Positions 1 through 5,609 of a stretch of DNA of 7,385 nucleotides are shown one piece after another. A program made the translations under genes and the position numbers. Under the pieces are notes generated by a model. That model did not search any database. It saw nothing but the letters and a program-made list of their open reading frames with translations, and was not told the origin of the DNA. This DNA comes from Deltaproteobacteria bacterium (GTDB taxonomy: Bacteria > Desulfobacterota > Desulfobacteria > Desulfobacterales > C00003060). The stretch's first letter is position 1; every line of letters starts with the position of its first letter. The stretch lies in assembly GCA_019309245.1 (NCBI GenBank), contig JAFDGP010000229.1:1-7385 (forward strand), in the 5' to 3' direction.

Positions 1-825
1 CTCCCGGGGCTCGCCAAGACAACCGCGGTCAAAACACTGGCCGCAGCCATCAAGACCCGCTTTCATCGGATCCAGTTCACCCCGGACCTGTTGCCGGCCG
101 ACATCCTGGGCACCCAGATCTACCGGCCGGACAGAGGCTCCTTTGAAATCAAAAAGGGGCCGATCTTTCATAACATCATCCTGGCCGACGAGATCAATCG
201 CGCCCCTGCTAAGGTCCAGAGCGCGCTTCTGGAGGCCATGCAGGAACGGCAGGTTACCATAGGCGAGACGACCTTTGCCCTGGACCGCCCGTTTCTGGTA
301 CTGGCCACCCAGAACCCCATCGAACAAGAAGGCACCTATCCGCTTCCCGAAGCCCAGGTGGATCGTTTCATGCTCAAGATCAAGGTGGACTATCCATCGG
401 CGGAAGAAGAAAAACAGATCATCACCAGGGCGGACAAACGCATCGATGAAGAGGTGAACGGGGTGGCAGCGGTGGATCAGATAGAATCCGCCCGAAAGAT
501 TACACGCTCCATTCATATGGAAGAAAAGATCATGGACTACATCGTTCGCATTTCGAGGGCCACCCGCAACCCCGAGGAATTCGGGCTGCCCCTGGGACCG
601 ATGATCACTTACGGCGCCTCTCCCAGGGCGTCCATCTGGCTGGCCCTGGCCTCCAGGGCGCATGCCTTTTTGAGCGGCCGCGGATACGTCACCCCGCAGG
701 ATGTCAAGTCCATGGCCCCCGACGTGCTCCGGCATCGCCTCATTTTAAGCTATGAGGCGGAGGCGGAAGGAAAAACGGCAGACGATCTCATCGCGACACT
801 CCTGGAACGCATTGAGGTCCCCTAA
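1..825 (+). CDS. MoxR family AAA+ ATPase, 5' partial
   Basis: This is a cytoplasmic AAA+ ATPase of the MoxR family, thought to act as a chaperone for VWA-domain proteins encoded next to it. The reading frame is open from base 1, and the first codons already encode LPGLAKT, the end of the Walker A loop, so roughly 40-50 N-terminal residues lie outside the window (274 residues remain; the family is usually 310-340). Walker B with its Asp-Glu pair is ILADEINRA (Asp-Glu at 187-192), followed by the family signature ALLEAMQERQVT. Sensor 1 is LATQNP (301-318), followed by GTYPLPEAQVDRF, and sensor 2 is GASPRA (613-630). The TAA stop directly abuts the ATG of the DUF58 gene. All catalytic motifs in view look intact. 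Family assignment is secure; the chaperone role is known for relatives and inferred here. Confidence 0.96.
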   Translation, partial: LPGLAKTTAVKTLAAAIKTRFHRIQFTPDLLPADILGTQIYRPDRGSFEIKKGPIFHNIILADEINRAPAKVQSALLEAMQERQVTIGETTFALDRPFLVLATQNPIEQEGTYPLPEAQVDRFMLKIKVDYPSAEEEKQIITRADKRIDEEVNGVAAVDQIESARKITRSIHMEEKIMDYIVRISRATRNPEEFGLPLGPMITYGASPRASIWLALASRAHAFLSGRGYVTPQDVKSMAPDVLRHRLILSYEAEAEGKTADDLIATLLERIEVP

Positions 826-1701
826 ATGCTACCTGAAGCACTCCTGAAAAAAATTCAAACATTTCATTTCCACACCAAACGGCTAGCCGATGACCTGTTT
901 GCGGGACAGTATGAAAGCGCCTTCAAGGGCCGGGGAATGGAGTTTGCCGAGGTGCGTGAATATCAGCCCGGCGACGACATCCGGACCATCGACTGGAATG
1001 TGTCCGCCCGTTTCGGACGGCCCTTTGTGAAGGTCTTTCACGAAGAACGGGAGTTGACTGTCATGCTGATCCTGGATTTGTCGGGATCCAATCTCTTTGG
1101 AACACGCAAGAAGTTCAAACGGGAATTGCTGGCGGAAGTCGCTGGCATGCTCGCCTTTCTGGCGATTCGGACCAATGACAAGGTCGGGGCGATTCTGTTC
1201 AGTTCGCAGGTGGAAAAGTACATCCCTCCCAAGAAGGGACCATCGCACGTGTGGAGGTTGATCAAGGAAATCTTCACCTACGAACCGGAAAATCTCACCA
1301 CAAATCTGGAGGTCGCTCTGTCTTTTCTGAACCGCGTCACCAGGCGCCATGCCATTGTCTTTCTGATCACCGACGGCCTGGATACCCACTTTGAAAGGCC
1401 TCTCAGGTTAACCGCGAAAAAGCACGATCTGACGATTATCCGGATATCGGATCCGGCTGAAGACCGCCTTCCCCGAATCGGTCCGATGACCCTGAAGGAT
1501 CCGGAAACCGGAGAGCTGGCCCTGATCAACACGGCAAACAAGGCGGTTCAAACCCGCTGGCATGCGTATCGAGAACAACACGTCGCCGCCCTGGCGGACA
1601 TGGCCAAAAGGGCGGGCATCGACTTGGTGGACATCCGAACGGACGGTCCCGTGGTGCAACCCCTTATCCGGCTTTTCAACATGCGCAGGAAGCGACTGTA
1701 A
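826..1701 (+). CDS. DUF58 domain protein (VWA-like fold)
   Basis: This 291-residue soluble protein has no signal peptide or membrane segment, so it should be cytoplasmic. The DUF58 core is clear: GMEFAEVREYQPGDDIRTIDWNVSAR in shorter pieces (GMEF at residues 37-40, YQPGDDIRTIDW at 46-57), then VKVFHEERE, then a MIDAS-type motif DLSGS (84-88). A candidate MIDAS threonine is in TTNLEVAL (158-165) and the third metal-site motif is ITDGLD (181-186), so the metal site appears complete. DUF58 proteins usually follow a MoxR ATPase, as here, and are presumed its partner or substrate. The ATG immediately follows the MoxR stop, and a GAGGT sequence at 814-818 sits seven bases upstream, which supports this start and translational coupling. 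The molecular role of the family is unknown. Confidence 0.95.
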   Translation: MLPEALLKKIQTFHFHTKRLADDLFAGQYESAFKGRGMEFAEVREYQPGDDIRTIDWNVSARFGRPFVKVFHEERELTVMLILDLSGSNLFGTRKKFKRELLAEVAGMLAFLAIRTNDKVGAILFSSQVEKYIPPKKGPSHVWRLIKEIFTYEPENLTTNLEVALSFLNRVTRRHAIVFLITDGLDTHFERPLRLTAKKHDLTIIRISDPAEDRLPRIGPMTLKDPETGELALINTANKAVQTRWHAYREQHVAALADMAKRAGIDLVDIRTDGPVVQPLIRLFNMRRKRL

Positions 1702-1725
1702 CGCTTACTTGCCGGAAGAAACGCC

Positions 1726-2703
1726 ATGAGGCATTTACCCCAGACATTACGGCTGTCGGTGCTGAGCTTGTTCCTGGCCCTGACCGGCCCGGCGACACTC
1801 CCGGCGGGCACCGTCCAGAGCCGGGCGGAAAAGGCCCCGACCGACGACATCAAGCTAACGGCCCGTTTTGACCGGACCTCGGTCGCGGTCGGGGACCTGG
1901 TCACCCTCACCCTGCGCTACGCATTGCCGCAAGGAGCCATACTGCCCGAAAACACCTCCATCAAGGGGCTTGAATCTCTGACTGTAGTCAAACGCACGCA
2001 GAGTCCGGAAACCATTGTCGTCACGGTGCTCGCGGATAAGCTGGGCACTTTAACCACCGGGCCGATCGCTGTGGGCTATGTGGATAAAGAGGGGAAACAC
2101 CAGACGCTTGCCGCCGACCCGGTCTCGATCACGGTGTCGTCCGTGGTTCAGACGGACACGACCGGAAACACACTGAAACCAATCAAGGGCATCATCGCCA
2201 CCCGCCCCATATGGCGGTCGTACTGGCCGTGGGCGTTGGGTGTATCAGGGATGATCATCATAATCGCCGGCGTCGTCTGGTGGTCCCGCAAAGGGCGGAT
2301 ACAGCCCCTGACCCCCGATAAGATCGACCCGCCGCATCTTGTGGCCGAACGGGAGATCGAACGCCTCCTGGCCGGGCGTCTGTTTGAAAAAGGACAGGTC
2401 AAGGCCTTTTATTTTTCTTTTTCTGAAATTCTCAGGAGATATTTGGGCGCCATTCGAGGATTTCCGGCAGTGGAATTAACGACCGAAGAAATCGTCCGCC
2501 GCGTTCACCACGACGACGACCAGGCGGTGCTGGCATTATTGCGAGCGGCTGATCTTGTGAAGTTCGCCGATTACGTTCCGCCCCCGGCGCGACAACAAGA
2601 GCAGGTGGACCAGGCCCTGGACTATATTCGGCGGACCGCACCGGCCCCGGAAACGCAAGCGTCGGCACCCGATGCTTCAACCACGGGGAGGGCGACCCCA
2701 TGA
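1726..2703 (+). CDS. BatD-like single-pass membrane protein, DUF4381-like tail
   Basis: This 325-residue protein begins with a signal peptide (residues 1 to about 28, with hydrophobic core LSVLSLFLAL). A beta-rich domain follows at about 42-138 (KLTARFDRTSVAVGDLVTLTL, then repeated short strands), similar in style to the Ig-like domains of BatD. One membrane segment lies at about 166-186 (PWALGVSGMIIIIAGVVWW), followed by basic SRKGR, so the N-terminal part is periplasmic and the tail cytoplasmic. The tail (205-303) is helical, with FYFSFSEILRRYLG and LKFADYVPP-like wording that resembles DUF4381 and related Bat-operon proteins. The ATG has GGAAG at 1714-1718, seven bases upstream. The last residues are Ala/Pro/Thr-rich and the stop overlaps the batA start. 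It sits where many Bat operons carry a short membrane protein between DUF58 and BatA. The exact family is uncertain; it is not the canonical BatD, which lies downstream. Confidence 0.85.
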   Translation: MRHLPQTLRLSVLSLFLALTGPATLPAGTVQSRAEKAPTDDIKLTARFDRTSVAVGDLVTLTLRYALPQGAILPENTSIKGLESLTVVKRTQSPETIVVTVLADKLGTLTTGPIAVGYVDKEGKHQTLAADPVSITVSSVVQTDTTGNTLKPIKGIIATRPIWRSYWPWALGVSGMIIIIAGVVWWSRKGRIQPLTPDKIDPPHLVAEREIERLLAGRLFEKGQVKAFYFSFSEILRRYLGAIRGFPAVELTTEEIVRRVHHDDDQAVLALLRAADLVKFADYVPPPARQQEQVDQALDYIRRTAPAPETQASAPDASTTGRATP

Positions 2704-3695
2704 TGTTTCGGTTCGCCTATCCTGTTGTTCTTTTTGCGCTGGTGGCGCCGGCAGTCTGGCTCGTCGTGGCTCTGCGAAGAAAACCGCCGGCCGTGACCTA
2801 TTCCATGACGAGCGCGCTTTGTCGTGTGGCCGGAGGGCGTGGACTGGCCCGACACAAGATCCCCCTGGCCTTGCGCACAGGATGCCTGGTCCTGCTGGTG
2901 CTGTCTGCCGCCAGGCCCCAGCTTTATAATGTTTCCCATGAAATCCGGTCTCGTGGAGTAGACATCGTACTGTGTCTGGACACCTCGGGGTCCATGCGCG
3001 CGCTGGACTTCCAGATCGACGGCAAGCCCGTCACCCGTCTGGCTGCGGTCAAGAAAGTCGTGGTGGACTTCATCAAAAAAAGGCCCATGGACAGGATCGG
3101 GCTGGTGGTTTTCGGGCAGGCGGCCTTTACCCAGTCGCCCCTCACGCTGGACAAGGGGCTTCTGTTGAACCTCGTCAACCATATGGAAATCGGCATGGCC
3201 GGCGATCAGACCGCCATCGGCTCGGCCATTGCCGTGGCCGGCAAACGGCTCAAGGATCTCAAAGCAAAATCAAAGATCCTCATTCTGCTCACCGACGGTC
3301 GCCACAATGCTGGAGAAATTTCCCCGGAAGAAGCCGCGCAAGCGGCACATGCTCTGGGCATCAGGATCTACACGATCGGCGTGGGGGGAAAAGGTCCAGC
3401 CCCGTTTCAGGTGCAGACGGTCTTCGGCCCAAGGATCGTTCGCCAACAGGTGGGCCTGGATGAAAAGACGCTCGAAAAGATCGCACGCATCGGCGACGGA
3501 CGTTACTTCAGGGCTTCCGACAGCGGGGAGTTGTCTGAGGTGTATGATATCATCGACCGGGCGGAAAAAACCGAGGTCAAGCTCAAGGAATTTTTCCATT
3601 TCCGGGAGCTCTATGCCTATTTTCTGGTTCCAGCGCTGATCTTGTGCATCCTCGAAGTCGCGTTGAGAGAAACGGTATTGCGGGTGATACCATGA
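2700..3695 (+). CDS. batA: BatA, VWA-domain membrane protein
   Basis: This 331-residue protein is a BatA-type inner-membrane protein with a periplasmic von Willebrand factor A domain. Two membrane segments lie at about residues 8-25 and 55-71, joined by a basic loop (LRRKPP...RHK) that should be cytoplasmic. The VWA domain spans about 86-290. Its MIDAS site is complete: DTSGSM (Asp94, Ser96, Ser98), Thr171 in GDQTAIGSA, and Asp199 in LLTDGRHNAG. A third membrane segment lies at about 303-321. Length and layout are normal for BatA. The start shares ATGA with the preceding stop, and GGAGGG at 2687-2692 precedes it by seven bases; the second codon is also ATG (2703), so a start one codon later is equally possible. 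The gene ends in a four-base ATGA overlap with batB. Relatives are presumed to assemble with BatB and the MoxR ATPase. Confidence 0.95.
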   Translation: MMFRFAYPVVLFALVAPAVWLVVALRRKPPAVTYSMTSALCRVAGGRGLARHKIPLALRTGCLVLLVLSAARPQLYNVSHEIRSRGVDIVLCLDTSGSMRALDFQIDGKPVTRLAAVKKVVVDFIKKRPMDRIGLVVFGQAAFTQSPLTLDKGLLLNLVNHMEIGMAGDQTAIGSAIAVAGKRLKDLKAKSKILILLTDGRHNAGEISPEEAAQAAHALGIRIYTIGVGGKGPAPFQVQTVFGPRIVRQQVGLDEKTLEKIARIGDGRYFRASDSGELSEVYDIIDRAEKTEVKLKEFFHFRELYAYFLVPALILCILEVALRETVLRVIP

Positions 3696-4528
3696 GGCTG
3701 GCACATCTTTGGATACTCCATTTTCTCTGGCTCATCCCAGCACTCGGCGTGGGGTTGATCATCTCCACCCGAAAACGCAACAAGGCCCTGGCCGCCTTTG
3801 CAGACACGGACCTGCTGCCACGCCTGACCGGGCCGAAGCAACCCCGAAAGGTCCTGCTCAAGGGACTGCTCTTTCTAGGCGCCCTGGCGTTCATGCTCGT
3901 CGCACTGGCCGGACCACAATGGGGCAGCCACTATCAGGAGGTCCACCGCAAGGGCGTGGATATCATGCTGGTGGTGGACGTCTCACGGAGCATGCTCGTA
4001 CAGGACATCAAGCCCAGCCGGTTGGAACGGGCCAGAAGGGAAATTGTGGATTTTCTCAAGGTCGTTGAAGGCAACCGGGTGGGTCTGGTCGCCTTTTCCG
4101 GAGCCGCTTTTGTTCAGTGTCCGCTCACTCTTGACTATGCAGCGCTTGAAATGTTTTTAAATGCCCTGCGTCCGGAGCTGATCCCGGTACCCGGAACAGA
4201 CCTGGGCGCGGCTATTGAGACGGGGCTGTCTTGCTTTGACTTTAAGTCGGATACGGACAGGGTGATGGTTCTGATCACCGATGGAGAAGACAACGAAGAG
4301 AAGGGCCGTCAAGCTGCACAAGAAGCCTACCGCCACGGAGTCAGGATCTTCGTCTTCGGTATCGGGGATCCCTCCGGAGGCCCGATACCCGCCTCCGACC
4401 GATTCTGTCAAAGCTTGACGAACAGGGCCTCAAGGAAATCGCCTCCGAGTCCGGGGGGACCTATGTGCGATCTGTGGCAGGCGATCTGGACCTGGACATG
4501 CTTTACTTTGACGGCATCAGGTCCGTGA
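3692..4528 (+). CDS. batB: BatB N-terminal part (VWA), runs out of frame near its end
   Basis: This is the first reading frame of a BatB-BatC fusion broken by a frame change. Residues 1-236 are normal BatB: membrane segments at about 7-25 and 57-74 with a basic cytoplasmic loop between them, then a periplasmic VWA domain with a complete MIDAS site (DVSRS with Asp96, Ser98, Ser100; Thr169 in PGTDLGAA; Asp197 in ITDGEDNEE) ending in FGIGDPSGGPIPASD. After position about 4399 the translation stops resembling the family and ends at a TGA at 4526-4528. The expected continuation, ILSKLDEQGLKEIASESGG, begins at 4402 in another frame. As read, the product would keep the VWA domain but lose the C-terminal membrane segment and the TPR half. 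The ATG shares ATGA with the batA stop; GGTGA at 3683-3687 is a weak binding site, so coupling to batA is likely. An in-frame start further upstream at 3644 would lie inside batA and is not needed. Confidence 0.88.
   Translation: MRLAHLWILHFLWLIPALGVGLIISTRKRNKALAAFADTDLLPRLTGPKQPRKVLLKGLLFLGALAFMLVALAGPQWGSHYQEVHRKGVDIMLVVDVSRSMLVQDIKPSRLERARREIVDFLKVVEGNRVGLVAFSGAAFVQCPLTLDYAALEMFLNALRPELIPVPGTDLGAAIETGLSCFDFKSDTDRVMVLITDGEDNEEKGRQAAQEAYRHGVRIFVFGIGDPSGGPIPASDRFCQSLTNRASRKSPPSPGGPMCDLWQAIWTWTCFTLTASGP
4388..4402 (+). other. Frame break inside the batB-batC fusion gene
   Basis: Family-like coding moves here from the batB frame (codons through the Asp at 4397-4399) to the frame that starts with ATT at 4402 and encodes ILSKLDEQ. 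The change is a net loss of one base modulo 3; one added base would restore a single 627-residue frame. There is no long homopolymer and no canonical slippery heptamer. From memory of the family, this linker usually holds a Gly-rich stretch with GGFKKD-like wording, which seems absent here, so a larger deletion of suitable length is an alternative to a single missing base. Confidence 0.85.
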
Positions 4529-5571
4529 CTCAGGCCCGCACGTTAAAAAGCGGCAAAATCAAAGTCTATGAGGAACGCTTTGCTCTGTTTTTGGGTGTGG
4601 CCGCGTTGCTGTTGTTCGTTGAAGGGTTGATCGGAGAGCAAGGAAGCCCCGGCCGTCGGCTCCTTGTTTGGTGGGCAATAGCCCTGCTTCTTAGCTCAAC
4701 ACCGGTTCGAGCCGGAGAACATCCTGATGACCTCTATCGTGAGGGCCGCTTTGCAGAAGCCGAAAAGGCCTATGCCAGGGCGGACATGGACCGTCCCAGG
4801 GATGTGCGTTTTCGCTATAACAGGGGCTGTGCCGCCTATCGAAATGGCGATTATCAGGCTGCCGGCGCAGCCTTTTCCAGTGTGTTAAGAAGAACCAAGG
4901 ACCCTCGGCTGTGTTTCAGGGCCACGTACAACCTGGGAAACACCGCCTTTAAACAGGGCGATTTCGCCGCAGCAGCAGATTACTATCGACAGGCCATCGT
5001 AACCAATCCCGAGGACCATGACGCAAAGGTCAACCTGGAACTCGCCTTAAGGGCCCTGGGAAAACAAAAAGCCCAACAAAACCAGCGACCAGGTGGCAGC
5101 AAAAATCAGAATCAGGAAAGAGACAAGGCTAATGCGGATGCGCAACAAAAAGGAGCGTCGTTAAAACAGGATCAACAGGGCGAAAAGGCCCGAAATAACT
5201 CGGATCGGTCCGCCAGGACCTCTCCTCAGCAAAAAGAAGGCAAGCACCCCGGGGAAAATGAAAAGGCCCCCGCACCCGAAAAACAGGGCTCTGCCCAAAA
5301 GGACCAGACATCAGTGTCGAAAGGCAATAAACAACAGAACCACCAGGGACAACCCAAGCCGCAGGAGGGTCCTCTGGGACAACTCGGGGCGGCCGGCGGG
5401 CAAGGCTTCGAACCGGAGCGCAATGCAGATCAAAACGCTCCGGCTGTCTCGATTGACCGCAAAAAGGCCGAAGCCCTGCTGGACAATGTGAAGGAGGACC
5501 GCTCTCGGTTTCTCCGCTTTCAGGCATCCAATGGAAAAAGATCGGCTGTGACGTCCGGAAAAGACTGGTAG
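4465..5571 (+). CDS. batC: BatB C-terminus fused to BatC TPR protein (second frame)
   Basis: This frame carries the rest of the BatB-BatC fusion. Family-like sequence starts at 4402 (ILSKLDEQ), upstream of the GTG at 4465; that GTG encodes the Val of GTYVRSVAG inside the VWA fold and is unlikely to be a real start. A membrane segment at 4579-4632 (FALFLGVAALLLFVEGLI) is the normal BatB C-terminal anchor. A second hydrophobic segment at about 4660-4704 (LLVWWAIALLLSSTP) looks like a former BatC signal peptide and would return the chain to the periplasm. About three TPR units follow (about 4720-5058: DLYREGRFAEAEKAY, RYNRGCAAYRNGDYQAA, TYNLGNTAFKQGDFAAA). Next is a long Gln/Lys/Asn/Gly-rich, probably disordered stretch (about 5059-5440). 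The C-terminus, KKAEALLDNVKEDRSRFLRF to GKDW, matches the usual BatC ending. No credible separate BatC start is visible between the halves, so a fusion is the better reading. Confidence 0.87.
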   Translation: MRSVAGDLDLDMLYFDGIRSVTQARTLKSGKIKVYEERFALFLGVAALLLFVEGLIGEQGSPGRRLLVWWAIALLLSSTPVRAGEHPDDLYREGRFAEAEKAYARADMDRPRDVRFRYNRGCAAYRNGDYQAAGAAFSSVLRRTKDPRLCFRATYNLGNTAFKQGDFAAAADYYRQAIVTNPEDHDAKVNLELALRALGKQKAQQNQRPGGSKNQNQERDKANADAQQKGASLKQDQQGEKARNNSDRSARTSPQQKEGKHPGENEKAPAPEKQGSAQKDQTSVSKGNKQQNHQGQPKPQEGPLGQLGAAGGQGFEPERNADQNAPAVSIDRKKAEALLDNVKEDRSRFLRFQASNGKRSAVTSGKDW

Positions 5572-5576
5572 AAATT

Positions 5577-5581
5577 GAGGG
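5577..5581 (+). promoter_or_regulatory. GAGGG ribosome binding site not matched to the batD frame
   Basis: GAGGG lies six bases after the batC stop. It is five bases upstream of a TTG at 5587 but 28 bases upstream of the ATG chosen for batD. The TTG frame encodes only 15 residues, LKSKKYGAWHLLVEI, before TAA at 5632-5634. The first bases of the site also lie at the foot of a hairpin. Confidence 0.5.
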
Positions 5582-5595
5582 ATTTCTTGAAATCC
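5580..5595 (+). other. Perfect hairpin in the batC-batD gap
   Basis: GGATTTCTTGAAATCC is a perfect inverted repeat that can fold as a six-base-pair stem with a CTTG tetraloop (CUUG is a known stable loop in RNA). It overlaps the last two bases of the GAGGG binding site and covers the TTG at 5587. It is followed by a run of A, not T, so it is not a normal intrinsic terminator on this strand. It could modulate batD translation or mRNA processing; that is inference. Confidence 0.5.
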
Positions 5596-5609
5596 AAAAA
5601 ATATGGGGC

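Noticed and set aside
883..1389. 168-codon open frame on the minus strand inside the DUF58 gene
   Set aside because: It lies wholly opposite a well-supported gene, has no recognisable domain and reads like a composition-driven shadow.
2622..3182. 186-codon minus-strand open frame across the batA start
   Set aside because: It is antisense to batA and the end of the preceding gene, is His/Gln-rich in the manner of shadow frames and has no family features.
2972..3463. Plus-strand alternative frame of 163 codons within batA
   Set aside because: The batA frame carries the full VWA motif set; this overlapping frame is Arg/Gly/His-rich with no domain.
5580..5601. Intrinsic terminator between batC and batD
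   Set aside because: The hairpin has a short AT-rich stem and is followed by A residues, not a T run, on the coding strand. The operon clearly continues.
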